This document shows positions 39,236 through 47,555 of a stretch of DNA of 64,000 nt, piece by piece. The notes beneath the pieces are model-generated. The model worked only from the letters and a program-made list of their open reading frames with translations. It had not been told where the DNA came from and ran no database searches. Each line of letters starts with the position of its first letter. Position 1 is the stretch's first letter. Location: positions 2,698,001 through 2,762,000 of the forward strand of contig AP024710.1 of NCBI GenBank assembly GCA_024363285.1, read 5' to 3'. The translations under genes and the position numbers were made by a program. This DNA comes from Leptolinea sp. HRD-7. GTDB taxonomy: Bacteria; Chloroflexota; Anaerolineae; Anaerolineales; Anaerolineaceae.

Positions 39236-40273
39236 ATGAGCAATAAAATCAAACGGGTCACTGGAATTGTCATCGTCGCCTTGGTTTTATTGAGCTGCAA
39301 TTTATCCACTGTAGCAGAACCCGTAATACCGACTGTCACAGAAATTTCTTCACCGACACCGGAAGATACTCCGACAGAAGTGTTGCCTCCAACGTTCCCT
39401 CCGCCTATTGAAATACCATCTGCCACCAGTGTACCGCCAACAGAAACTGCTACGATTGAACCAACTTTTACGAGCACATCAACGATTGAAGTATTCACTG
39501 CTACTAATACCAATACAGTGATTCCATTTGATCCCAACAGCACACCAACACCTCCTCCAACTATTCCAGTCGCTTATAGTCTAGTGACTCAACAAGCCGC
39601 TTTTACGCGCACCCCAACAGCTTTACCGCCGTCAACTCGTTCCGATTCTGTTGTGACTGCCATTCAGTTCACACCTATGATGGATGGCGATTGGAGTGAT
39701 TGGCCGAATGCTGAAACGCCGGCTGGTTATGTGGTTTTCGGATTATCCAATTGGAAGAACTCTGCTGATCTGAACTCCTCTTTTAAAGCGGCTTATGATG
39801 GTAATTATCTTTACATCGCGGTAAAAGTTATAGATGATGTTTATTCTCAGAATTCAACAGGTTATAACCTGTACCTGGGTGACAGTCTTGAAGTGCTAAT
39901 GGATACAAATTATGACGGTGATTTTTATACAAAAAATCTGTCAACGGATGATTACCAGATTGGAATCTCTCCTGGAAAGAAAGTTATTGAGGGAGAAAAG
40001 GAAGCGTACCTCTATTACCCCGCAAATATTCGTGGAGCACTTTCCAACGTTCTGATAGCGTCAAGAAGCATCGATAATGGCTATGAAGTAGAAGCGGCTA
40101 TACCGTGGTCGGTATTTAATATACAACCATTCAGTGGTATGCATTTCGGATTTGCTGTCTCTGTTTCCGATAATGATAATCCGGGAAAAGCTTCGCAAGA
40201 TTCAATGGTGTCAAACGCTCGGAACCGCCGATTTTTAAACCCGACAACCTGGGGAGATTTAATTCTCCAATAA
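39236..40273 (+). CDS. Exported lipoprotein with CBM9-like domain
   Basis: 345 residues from ATG 39236 behind GGAGGAG. Signal peptide with lipobox LLSC (Cys near 20), a Thr/Pro/Glu-rich linker to about 125 (spacer across the wall, typical of Anaerolineae), then a CBM9-like beta-sandwich (about 140-345): MMDGDWSDWP, FKAAYDGNYLYIAVKVIDD, GDSLEVLMDTNYDGDFYT, VEAAIPWSVFN, FAVSVSDND. Such domains bind sugars or haem-like ligands; no enzyme part is present. A paralogue follows at 40493. Confidence 0.82.
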   Translation: MSNKIKRVTGIVIVALVLLSCNLSTVAEPVIPTVTEISSPTPEDTPTEVLPPTFPPPIEIPSATSVPPTETATIEPTFTSTSTIEVFTATNTNTVIPFDPNSTPTPPPTIPVAYSLVTQQAAFTRTPTALPPSTRSDSVVTAIQFTPMMDGDWSDWPNAETPAGYVVFGLSNWKNSADLNSSFKAAYDGNYLYIAVKVIDDVYSQNSTGYNLYLGDSLEVLMDTNYDGDFYTKNLSTDDYQIGISPGKKVIEGEKEAYLYYPANIRGALSNVLIASRSIDNGYEVEAAIPWSVFNIQPFSGMHFGFAVSVSDNDNPGKASQDSMVSNARNRRFLNPTTWGDLILQ

Positions 40274-40277
40274 AATA

Positions 40278-40492
40278 TTCATCAAATCCAGGTATTAATG
40301 CTTCCGATAATAACCGTTGGTATATTTCTTGCTACTTTTGAGCTGACGGTGAAAAAAATAGCTTTCCGGTTCGCCGGCAGGGATGTTGCCCAGAACTCAT
40401 AAAATATTAACGGAGTTTTGGAATAACCACCAGGAAAGATCAGGTGGGTCCCAAAAACACGGAGGCAAAAACGAAACACCTGGAGGTGACGT
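40278..40492 (+). other. Structured 5' leader of second CBM9-like gene
   Basis: 219-base gap. CCGG-TTCG-CCGG (40366-40377, a stable UUCG tetraloop), GGGATGTTGCCC just after, and CCACC-N11-GGTGG near 40430-40455 form consecutive hairpins. No known riboswitch consensus is recognised. It may be a regulatory leader or an mRNA stabiliser. Confidence 0.4.
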
Positions 40493-41308
40493 ATGAATCG
40501 TTTTGCTAAAATCTTTCTTGTTTTGATCGTTTTAATTGGAATTTCATTCCCATTTGCCGGCGTTGTTCAGGCTTCAAACGGTCTTTTCGATGATGAGAAT
40601 CCGGAAGAACCTGTTCCTGATGGTACAGGTGGGGCAGCCGGGACACCCACACCTATTCGGGTGCGTATGAATGGTACGGTAAAAGCGTATTACACATCTG
40701 TTGCCCCGTCAATTGATGGTGACTGGGGCGACTGGTCAAGCCCTGAAAACCCTGCTCGTTTTGTAGTGGTTGGTGGACAACACCGCAGTGGTACCGCAGA
40801 TCTTGACGCTTCGTATAAACTTGCGTGGGATGAAAACTTCCTGTATATCGCGGCAAAAATCCGTGACGACAAATATGTACAAAATGCTCGAATCGACCAG
40901 TTGTATAAAGGAGATTCCATCGAAGTATTGTTTGATTCAGAATTTTTTGGGGATTTTGACAATACATCGTTGAATAATGATGACTACCAGATTGGGATAA
41001 ATCCCGGTCATGGAAGTCCTTCAGGGCCAAAAGAAGCCTATGTTTGGTACCCCGCCAACCAGGTTGGACCTCGTGATGATATTGATATCGCAACAAAACG
41101 ATCTGGAGGCATTACCCGTATTGAAGTTGCCATCCCGTGGACCACATTCAATGTCACCCCGGAAACGGGCGCGCATTACGGGTTCGCATTTGGAATTTCT
41201 GATAATGACGATCCATTACGTGATACGCAACAGACTTTCCTATCAAATATCCGAAAGCGGGTACTGGCTAACCCCACTACATGGGGTGACCTGACATTGA
41301 TGCAATAA
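40493..41308 (+). CDS. Exported CBM9-like protein
   Basis: 271 residues behind GGAGGTGAC. Signal peptide (FAKIFLVLIVLIGISFPFAG, cleavage after VQA), a short Gly/Pro linker, then a CBM9-like domain (about 62-271) very similar to the previous gene product: SIDGDWGDWSSPEN, LAWDENFLYIAAKIRDDKYV, GDSIEVLFDSEFFGDFDN, FAFGISDNDDP. No lipobox, so it is secreted rather than lipid-anchored. The pair arose by duplication; function probably surface sugar binding, not certain. Confidence 0.8.
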   Translation: MNRFAKIFLVLIVLIGISFPFAGVVQASNGLFDDENPEEPVPDGTGGAAGTPTPIRVRMNGTVKAYYTSVAPSIDGDWGDWSSPENPARFVVVGGQHRSGTADLDASYKLAWDENFLYIAAKIRDDKYVQNARIDQLYKGDSIEVLFDSEFFGDFDNTSLNNDDYQIGINPGHGSPSGPKEAYVWYPANQVGPRDDIDIATKRSGGITRIEVAIPWTTFNVTPETGAHYGFAFGISDNDDPLRDTQQTFLSNIRKRVLANPTTWGDLTLMQ

Positions 41309-41324
41309 AGGTGAACCGGAAAGA

Positions 41325-41352
41325 AAAGACCTCACAAACTGTGAGGTCTTTA
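41325..41352. terminator. Terminator between convergent genes
   Basis: AAAGACCTCACA and TGTGAGGTCTTT form a 12-bp stem around AAC, with T/A flanks on both sides. It serves both the CBM9-like gene and the leftward thioredoxin-like gene. Confidence 0.9.
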
Positions 41353-41353
41353 A

Positions 41354-42181
41354 TTATTTAAATAGGATAGTTGATAATTCTTCCCGATAATTTTTCGCAT
41401 CGAGATCCTGGTCACCGAGTATTTCAAGTATTCCCAGAAAAGCAAATTTGGCATTGCCTTTGCGAAAGTTTTTGTTGATATTTAATATTTCCAGCAATCC
41501 GTCTAGCGCAGCAAGAAGATTGCCTCTGGCGACAAGCTTTAAACTATTGAAATACATCAAATCCAAATCGGATTCGGGTTGTACGGTTGAATTCATATCC
41601 ACTACAAGTGGAAGTAAAGATTCAGCCTGACGGTATTCTTTACTGGCAGGAAACTTTTTCAAAATCATTAGAGTTTCAGAAATCTTACCCTGGGGAATCA
41701 ATGATTTCGCCAGACCCAGTAATGCGGCCGGCGGGCAATCTTCCGATTGCATTAAAACTTTAAATATGTCTTCTGCTTCTGACCATTTATGCAGATTTAG
41801 AAGAGAGATTCCTTTTTCAAGATCAAGCTCTATCTGGCTGGGAGGTAAAAGTGCCTCAATAAACTCATCCAATTGATCCTGGGAGATCAACCCAGAGAAT
41901 TCTCCAATATTTTTACCATTATGAAAAGCAAGTACGGTAGGTAAAGAGCGAACCTGATATTGCATGGCTAAAAGTTGATTCGAATCGGCATCTACTTTTG
42001 CCAGACGCAACCCCCCGTCTGCTTCTGTAACCGCATTTTCCAGAAGCGGAATAAGTTGCTTGCTGGATTGACTCCAATCCGCCCAGAATACAGCGAGAAC
42101 AGGAATGTTCTTCGAGTAATAGATAACTTCAAACTCGAAGCTTCTTTCGTCAACGTGGAGAATGAATTCTGATGAAACCAT
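41354..42181 (-). CDS. Thioredoxin-fold/TPR protein, YbbN (CnoX)-like
   Basis: 275 residues from ATG 42181 with AGGG ahead. Residues 1-115 are a thioredoxin fold (VLAVFWADWSQSSKQLIP, LRLAKVDADSNQLLAMQYQV, SLPTVLAFHNGK), but the CxxC is replaced by SQSS, so it is not a disulfide reductase. Residues 120-275 are TPR-like helices (GISLLNLHKWSEAEDIFKVL). This is the form of YbbN/CnoX, a chaperone that protects clients from oxidation and passes them to GroEL/DnaK. The relation is by architecture. Confidence 0.8.
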   Translation of the reverse strand: MVSSEFILHVDERSFEFEVIYYSKNIPVLAVFWADWSQSSKQLIPLLENAVTEADGGLRLAKVDADSNQLLAMQYQVRSLPTVLAFHNGKNIGEFSGLISQDQLDEFIEALLPPSQIELDLEKGISLLNLHKWSEAEDIFKVLMQSEDCPPAALLGLAKSLIPQGKISETLMILKKFPASKEYRQAESLLPLVVDMNSTVQPESDLDLMYFNSLKLVARGNLLAALDGLLEILNINKNFRKGNAKFAFLGILEILGDQDLDAKNYREELSTILFK

Positions 42182-42230
42182 TAGTCCCTTATAAATGGAG
42201 TAAGGTGGATAAAGATCGGAATATGTTATT

Positions 42231-42656
42231 TTACTCTTCTTCTGGAGGAGACATTTGTCCGGGTTGATCAACATTTAATACTTCGCCATGAATATTAATG
42301 GTGATCTTAAACCCCATCATTCCAAGATACTGACGAGTCGGTTCAGGGATACCTGATTCAACCAGACTATCAAACTGTTTATCCATATTTTGGAGTTGAT
42401 TCATTAGGATTGCCCGGGAAAAAATATTATCTTGATCAAGCATTTTCGATGCCTGTTCAACAATAACATCTTCATGACCGCGAATTTGATCCATCAGCGT
42501 ATTAAAAACCTGTTTATCTACATCGATAGATGGAATATGTCGGAGAAAGCCTGCATCATCAACCACATAGAATGGTTCTCCACTTATTGAAACAGTATCA
42601 ACTGGTTTGCCATATTCATCAATAATCAAACCTGAAAAGAGCGGGTGAGTATTCAT
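42231..42656 (-). CDS. Conserved hypothetical protein
   Basis: 141 residues from ATG 42656 behind AGAGGAA. The N-terminal half (LFSGLIIDEYGKPVDTVSIS, then EPFYVVDDAGFLRHIPSID) is beta-rich; the C-terminal half is helical and ends in SPPEEE. No signal peptide. It lies 50 bases before the YbbN-like gene and probably forms a unit with it. I do not recognise a characterised family. Confidence 0.7.
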   Translation of the reverse strand: MNTHPLFSGLIIDEYGKPVDTVSISGEPFYVVDDAGFLRHIPSIDVDKQVFNTLMDQIRGHEDVIVEQASKMLDQDNIFSRAILMNQLQNMDKQFDSLVESGIPEPTRQYLGMMGFKITINIHGEVLNVDQPGQMSPPEEE

Positions 42657-42723
42657 AGCTTCTATTCCTCTGACAACTATACTATAAATAATTACGTGCA
42701 AAGTATATAAAAGTTGTTAGAAA

Positions 42724-44106
42724 TCAGTGAACATGCACAAGAGTTCCGAGACTAGCCCAGTGGAAAAGCCATTTTGCGTCTTCCGTTCGAAGGTTGACAC
42801 AACCATGACTCATGGGTGTGCCAAATTTGTCATGCCAATAAGTTCCATGTAATCCATAACTTTGATAGAAATACATTGTATACGGCACATTTTCCAAATA
42901 ATATCCCGGACCACGCATATCGGCATATCGATCTTTGATGTAAATATGAAAATCACCCTTTACCGTTGGATGGGCGGCAGTACCCGTCGAAACCGTGAAT
43001 TCTCTGATAAGACTATCACGGGCATACGCTCTGACAGTTTGCGTTTTCAGATCAACATCGATCCATCTGCCATCTTCCATTGTTTCAACAATTTTGTCAC
43101 CAATCAAAATAGGATAGGTAGGCTTTTCACTGCCATTTGAAACAAGATATACCCCGGATTGATCCAACTCAGGGTCAAAAACAGGATCATCTTTATTGGC
43201 CGGTTCAGCCGTAGGTGGTACGGGAGTAGATGATGGAACAGGGGTAAAAGTCATTGTTATCGTTGGAAGTTTTGTCGGAGTGTTATATGGAATGGGAGTG
43301 TTCGTAGAAGTTGGAGTGAGAGTAATTGTTGGTTTGGGATTGGCAGTCAGTATCTGACTAACAAGTTCGTCTGTAGTTTGACCGGTGGTCTTAGGAATGG
43401 ATGTCATGCTGGGTAAGCCTGAAAGTAACCACAGGGTAACTAAAATAAGGAAAATGATAAAAGAGATCGTATACGGAAGAAGAACTGCCCAGGGGTTTTC
43501 AGGTTCGGCCCTTTTTTTTCGGGGCTTTTTTTTCTTTATTATTGTATTTGTCTGACTATCCGGTTTAGGAGATTCAAGTGGTTGGGCAGGAGGCTCAACC
43601 TTTTCAACATCAGGTTGAGAGTATTGATCTGGTTCCTCTTCTGTATAAGAAGGAATATTAAATTTGCGATGAGATGTTGATTCTGATATGGTAGATTGAA
43701 ATTCAGGCAGTTCAAATGTTGGATCAGAATGTAATGGTGAGGATGGCAACTCTAGAGGAGTAAGGTCAATATCTTGAATTGTCTTTACCTCGTAAGGAAG
43801 CGGTTGCTCAGAATTGTTATTGTTAATTAACCGAAGAAATTCACTAAACGACCTTCCCGTTTTTGATTCTGCCCATTGAACACCCCGGTTACCTCGGCGG
43901 CTGTGTGGATTAATTTCCAGAGCTCGGTGAAGGTATTCAAAACTTTCATTTGGATCCGATGTTGCTGCCTGAATCAACCAGGCTTCTTCCAGATATGGAT
44001 CCTGATTGGCCGCTTCGGTGGCCCAGAAACGCGCTCCTTTCACCTCTCCCTTACGGACCAGGTTCCATGCACGGTCGAGAGCGATTTGAGCGGTATTACG
44101 GGGCAT
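42724..44106 (-). CDS. L,D-transpeptidase (YkuD) with cytoplasmic TPR-like part
   Basis: 460 residues. N-terminal helical repeats (about 1-80, TPR-like), an acidic/Pro-rich segment, one membrane helix (about 208-232, LLPYTISFIIFLILVTLWLL), a Thr/Pro linker, then a YkuD domain (about 320-460). The catalytic motif is complete: YGLHGTYWHDKFGTPMSHGC followed by VNLR, with Cys436. It cross-links peptidoglycan stem peptides (3-3 bonds) or anchors proteins outside the membrane. Its start codon touches the stop of the amidase gene upstream, so the two are co-expressed. Confidence 0.9.
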   Translation of the reverse strand: MPRNTAQIALDRAWNLVRKGEVKGARFWATEAANQDPYLEEAWLIQAATSDPNESFEYLHRALEINPHSRRGNRGVQWAESKTGRSFSEFLRLINNNNSEQPLPYEVKTIQDIDLTPLELPSSPLHSDPTFELPEFQSTISESTSHRKFNIPSYTEEEPDQYSQPDVEKVEPPAQPLESPKPDSQTNTIIKKKKPRKKRAEPENPWAVLLPYTISFIIFLILVTLWLLSGLPSMTSIPKTTGQTTDELVSQILTANPKPTITLTPTSTNTPIPYNTPTKLPTITMTFTPVPSSTPVPPTAEPANKDDPVFDPELDQSGVYLVSNGSEKPTYPILIGDKIVETMEDGRWIDVDLKTQTVRAYARDSLIREFTVSTGTAAHPTVKGDFHIYIKDRYADMRGPGYYLENVPYTMYFYQSYGLHGTYWHDKFGTPMSHGCVNLRTEDAKWLFHWASLGTLVHVH

Positions 44107-44975
44107 CAGGGAAGAATATCCTGCGTAGGTTTGATATTTAAATCTTCATTTCGAATAAAACAGAGAACACCCTGAGAGATACCTCTCGCAACCAGGTCAG
44201 TATGTTCGGTTAATATCTGTCTATCAAGGTTCATAAACCCTGTCTCAATAATTGCAGCTGTTGTATCCGCGTGGATTTCACTGAATGTGTGATAATTCGT
44301 CATATCTTTTGTGACTGTACCGGCGTGAAATTTCATATTGGTAATGCTGCCGTAACGATCTGTCAGACAGGCTAATAATCGTGAAGATTTCTCGGGATAA
44401 ACAGAAGACATTGCGGCTGCTACTTTGAAACCTGAAGCGTCATTATTTATGTAATCACATGAATCGTTGTGAATGGAAACCAGCGCTAAAGCCGCATATT
44501 CAAACAGCCGTTCATCTTTTTCTTGTAATAAATCAACTTCATATCCTTCATTTACCAGATCATCTCGCACTAACGATGCAATTTTTTGATTTAGTTCAAC
44601 TTCTGTATACCCATCCTGACAGACTGCCCCTGAATCATTCCCCCAATGCCCGGCAACAATACCAATCCTGGGTTTTGGAGACGGCGTAGGCGTAAGTGGG
44701 ATTTCTGTTGGCAAAGTGGCATTGATTGCTGAAGAACGGAACATGCGGTCCAAAATCTGATTTGAAAAAAGGTTGGATGGATTCCACATTGTAAACAACG
44801 TAGCCATCACAATAGCCACAGAGAAAACAGTTTGCAACGCGCCCCACATGTTAAACCCGGCAGCCTCCGATGAGTCAATGAAGTCATCATCGCCGGAAAA
44901 ATCAGTGCCGAAATTTTTCTTGTTGGATTGAGAATCAGATACTGGTGGAATTCGTTTGGAATTAAAGTCTGTCAT
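44106..44975 (-). CDS. N-acetylmuramoyl-L-alanine amidase (Amidase_3)
   Basis: 289 residues. Membrane helix about 45-65 (ALQTVFSVAIVMATLFTMW), then the zinc amidase domain: GIVAGHWGND (first His), DGYTEVELNQKIA (Glu), VSIHNDS (second His) and AAIIETGFMNLD (catalytic Glu). It cleaves the bond between muramic acid and L-alanine, so it acts on the cell wall from the outer face of the membrane. It is in an operon with the L,D-transpeptidase. Confidence 0.9.
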   Translation of the reverse strand: MTDFNSKRIPPVSDSQSNKKNFGTDFSGDDDFIDSSEAAGFNMWGALQTVFSVAIVMATLFTMWNPSNLFSNQILDRMFRSSAINATLPTEIPLTPTPSPKPRIGIVAGHWGNDSGAVCQDGYTEVELNQKIASLVRDDLVNEGYEVDLLQEKDERLFEYAALALVSIHNDSCDYINNDASGFKVAAAMSSVYPEKSSRLLACLTDRYGSITNMKFHAGTVTKDMTNYHTFSEIHADTTAAIIETGFMNLDRQILTEHTDLVARGISQGVLCFIRNEDLNIKPTQDILP

Positions 44976-45078
44976 AAGTATTCATAATACCAAATTTTAC
45001 CTATTGGTAACAAGTAAAATCTTCTTGACTGCTGGTATTTTAAACTGTATAACGGTTTGTAGACAGGAAAATAAGAAA

Positions 45079-45558
45079 ATGACGCAAGAATCTGAAGCAT
45101 TACGTCGAGCCATGCGACAATGGACTACCGGGGTAAGTGTAGTATGTTCAAAAGATCAATCATTCTCACATGGAATGACGGTAAGCTCATTTACTTCAGT
45201 CTCATTGGATCCTCCTCTTGTCATTGTTACTTTAGCTAACGAAACGCGAACCTGTGAACTGGTTGGTAAAACAAATAAATTCTCGGTGTCTATTTTGAAA
45301 CAGGATCAGAAATATATAGCTGATCGCTTTTCGGGAAAAGATAGCGAACAGAATGATCGATTTCATGGAATCGAGACTTTAATATTACCGGAAGGGTTAC
45401 CTGCAATTGCCAACGCTTTGGCTGTGTTGGAAACTAAAGTAATTCAAAAAGTTGAATTCGACCATTCAACGATTTTTGTGGCTGAAGTAACTTTTGCAGA
45501 ATTACAATTACCCGGCAGGCCTCTTGTTTACCATAACAGGGAATACTATTCACTATGA
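45079..45558 (+). CDS. Flavin reductase-like FMN-binding protein
   Basis: 159 residues from ATG 45079. Split-barrel flavin-binding fold: RAMRQWTTGVSVVCSKDQ, HGMTVSSFTSVSLDPPLVIV and TRTCELVGKTNKFSVSILK are the standard segments binding FMN and NAD(P)H. The family reduces free flavin or serves as the small subunit of two-component monooxygenases. The stop overlaps the next start by 4 bases, linking it to an AMMECR1 gene. Confidence 0.87.
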   Translation: MTQESEALRRAMRQWTTGVSVVCSKDQSFSHGMTVSSFTSVSLDPPLVIVTLANETRTCELVGKTNKFSVSILKQDQKYIADRFSGKDSEQNDRFHGIETLILPEGLPAIANALAVLETKVIQKVEFDHSTIFVAEVTFAELQLPGRPLVYHNREYYSL

Positions 45559-46124
45559 TAAATCAAAAAATTTCTGATAGTGATCGAGCTTTTTTACTTG
45601 GATTGGCCCGAAAGTCGATTGAAGCCGCAACACAAGGTAAACGTCTTGATCCAAGTGATTATAAAATTCCTACAAAGTTAATGGAATTAGGTGCCAGTTT
45701 TGTTACATTGACGATTAATGGCGCGTTAAGGGGGTGTATTGGCACTTTAGAGGCGTATCAACCACTTTATCTCGATGTGATAGAACACGCGGCAGCCGCC
45801 GCGATGGACGATTTTCGATTTAACCCGGTACAACCTGATGAAGTACCGGCAATTCGTATTGAAATATCAGTTCTTTCACAACCGGAGCCACTTGACTATA
45901 CTGGACCGGATGATTTGTTACAGCGATTACGCCCGGGTATTGATGGTGTTGTTATTAAGGATGGAAGAAAACGCGCGACGTTCTTACCACAGGTATGGGA
46001 ACAAATTCCTGATAGGCAGGATTTTTTGTCACATCTCTGTTTAAAAATGGGAGCTTCAGCCGAGTTATGGAGAACAAAAAACCTGGCAGTATACACCTAC
46101 CAGGTTGAAGAGTTTCATGAATGA
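45555..46124 (+). CDS. AMMECR1-domain protein (AmmeMemoRadiSam protein A-like)
   Basis: 189 residues covering one AMMECR1 domain: SFVTLTINGALRGCIGTLEA (with conserved LRGCIG), a HAAAAAMDDFRFNPVQPDE helix and IRIEISVLSQPEPL, ending in LPQVWEQIPDRQDFLSHLC. The family is universal and poorly understood; in some bacteria it is linked to a Memo protein and a radical SAM enzyme, neither of which is in the window. It is joined to the flavin reductase gene. Confidence 0.9.
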   Translation: MINQKISDSDRAFLLGLARKSIEAATQGKRLDPSDYKIPTKLMELGASFVTLTINGALRGCIGTLEAYQPLYLDVIEHAAAAAMDDFRFNPVQPDEVPAIRIEISVLSQPEPLDYTGPDDLLQRLRPGIDGVVIKDGRKRATFLPQVWEQIPDRQDFLSHLCLKMGASAELWRTKNLAVYTYQVEEFHE

Positions 46125-46129
46125 TGGAT

Positions 46130-46792
46130 TTATTGAACTTTTGAAGCTTCTACATACGCCTGCCCATAAAAATGGCTCATGATCAAAATCCCATAAGGGA
46201 TCGTTACTATCAGTCCAATGATACAGGCAATCACACCCAGACCTGAGATCATACTACCAATCATGTATCCTACCAGGGCAAGGAGAAAAGCCACCGGAGC
46301 TTTTTTGGCTAAAGAGAAAATTTCACCGAACTTGAACCCGGCTGAAATCTCTTCATTATTGACCAGGAAAAGGCCATAAATAGCCGGAAGAATAAACGCA
46401 AGAGCCAGGCTGTAGACCATGTTTAATAAACCTGTGCAAACACTCAATGCCATTATTCCTCCGACCAGAGCAGTACTGGGATCGCTGCTGTTTGCGGATG
46501 ATTCAACCATTACGTTCGCAATTCCATTTGGAACTTGCAAAATCATCGCGGGGATGGAATACACCAATGAAATCACAAAGGCTTTCAATCCACGTGTCAA
46601 AAACTTCCCAAAATCAGTTTCGGGAATAACGATTGGTTCACCAAAAATGATCTGGCGGGTGATTTCCAATCCCCAACCCAACAAATACAATAACCCAATA
46701 ATTGGAATTAATGTGATCAAACCAGCGATCAATAATTTTTGAAACCAGTTTTGATCTTTAAACGGAAATCCGAAGGGCGCACTAAAGTCCAT
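46130..46792 (-). CDS. DUF4013-type membrane protein
   Basis: 220 residues behind GGAG. The opening FPFKDQNWFQKLLIAGLITL followed by IPIIGLLYLLGWG is the signature of DUF4013 proteins. About five hydrophobic segments. No soluble domain. Function unknown. It is convergent with the AMMECR1 gene and upstream of nothing on its strand; the c-di-AMP receptor genes lie before it on the same strand. Confidence 0.82.
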   Translation of the reverse strand: MDFSAPFGFPFKDQNWFQKLLIAGLITLIPIIGLLYLLGWGLEITRQIIFGEPIVIPETDFGKFLTRGLKAFVISLVYSIPAMILQVPNGIANVMVESSANSSDPSTALVGGIMALSVCTGLLNMVYSLALAFILPAIYGLFLVNNEEISAGFKFGEIFSLAKKAPVAFLLALVGYMIGSMISGLGVIACIIGLIVTIPYGILIMSHFYGQAYVEASKVQ

Positions 46793-46816
46793 TAAATAAC
46801 TCCTTATGAATGATGT

Positions 46817-47083
46817 CTAAAAATGGACAAATTGATCCACTTTAATAACAAAAACAGTAGCTTTTTTTCCACCTTGTTCAAGCGGTTGTACACAATTTTC
46901 TTTAATGGTCGCTATTGCTTTATCAACTTGATTATCTTCTACACCAATCAAAAGAGTTGTGGAACCCCGATGAAAAAAGCCACCGGTGGAAGCGATCATT
47001 GTTACAGAAAAACCGGATTCAGTTAGCGCGTGAGATACCTGATCATTATCCACATCTCGAATAATTGTAATAATAAGTTTCAT
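46817..47083 (-). CDS. Cyclic-di-AMP receptor-like protein (DarA/PstA type)
   Basis: 88 residues behind GAGGAG. PII-like fold: MKLIITIIRDVDNDQVSHAL, then the T-loop region SVTMIASTGGFFHRGSTTLL (about 26-45), then IGVEDNQVDKAIATIKENC. STGGF-x5-TTLLIGVE is the c-di-AMP-binding signature of DarA/PstA. It senses c-di-AMP by an unknown output. A second, longer copy lies 2 bases upstream. Confidence 0.88.
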   Translation of the reverse strand: MKLIITIIRDVDNDQVSHALTESGFSVTMIASTGGFFHRGSTTLLIGVEDNQVDKAIATIKENCVQPLEQGGKKATVFVIKVDQFVHF

Positions 47084-47085
47084 AA

Positions 47086-47445
47086 TTAAAACTCCTCAAA
47101 ATGTTCAATATTGATATCAAAAATGGTCGCGCCACCCACATTGATCGGTGTGGGTGTAGGCAGGGGAAGAGGGGCACTTTCAAGAGGGACAGCAAGGTAT
47201 TCAATTCTCTGTTGGCAGCTTTTTTTTAGAGCTTCTTCCGCTTTTTGAACATCAGATGGATTCAATCCAAGCAGAAGAGTTGAATTGCGGCGTCCAAGAA
47301 ACCCGCCAACACTTGGAAGGCGGGTCGCTGAAATATTCACTGCTTTCAATGCAGAGAAGGCAGCATCAATATCCTGTGCCTGGATAACCGCAATGATCAT
47401 TTTTGTAGTTTCATTTTTGCTCATGCTGGACATATCTTTCATCAT
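47086..47445 (-). CDS. Second c-di-AMP receptor-like protein with C-terminal extension
   Basis: Up to 119 residues; the exact start is unsure (ATG 47445, 47433 or 47424 all possible, none with a good ribosome site). The core (KMIIAVIQAQDIDAAFSALK, then LPSVGGFLGRRNSTLLLGL) is the same PII-like fold as the next gene, with S-x-GGF and NSTLLLGL in the binding loop. After the core it has an extra 35 residues (PLESAPLPLPTPTPINVGGA). Two tandem paralogues suggest they may form a heteromer or bind different nucleotides. Confidence 0.82.
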   Translation of the reverse strand: MMKDMSSMSKNETTKMIIAVIQAQDIDAAFSALKAVNISATRLPSVGGFLGRRNSTLLLGLNPSDVQKAEEALKKSCQQRIEYLAVPLESAPLPLPTPTPINVGGATIFDINIEHFEEF

Positions 47446-47555
47446 TAATTAATAATTAATCTCTTTCCGTATTGTACATATACTGACATGAAAGGTCAAA
47501 TCTGAATTTATAATAAAGTGAGAAATCTCTAAGAATCAGAAAATGGAAACCCAAT

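Noticed and set aside
40278..40492. Known riboswitch (c-di-GMP, cobalamin, SAM) before the CBM9-like gene
   Set aside because: Hairpins are present but the conserved cores of these classes are not seen.
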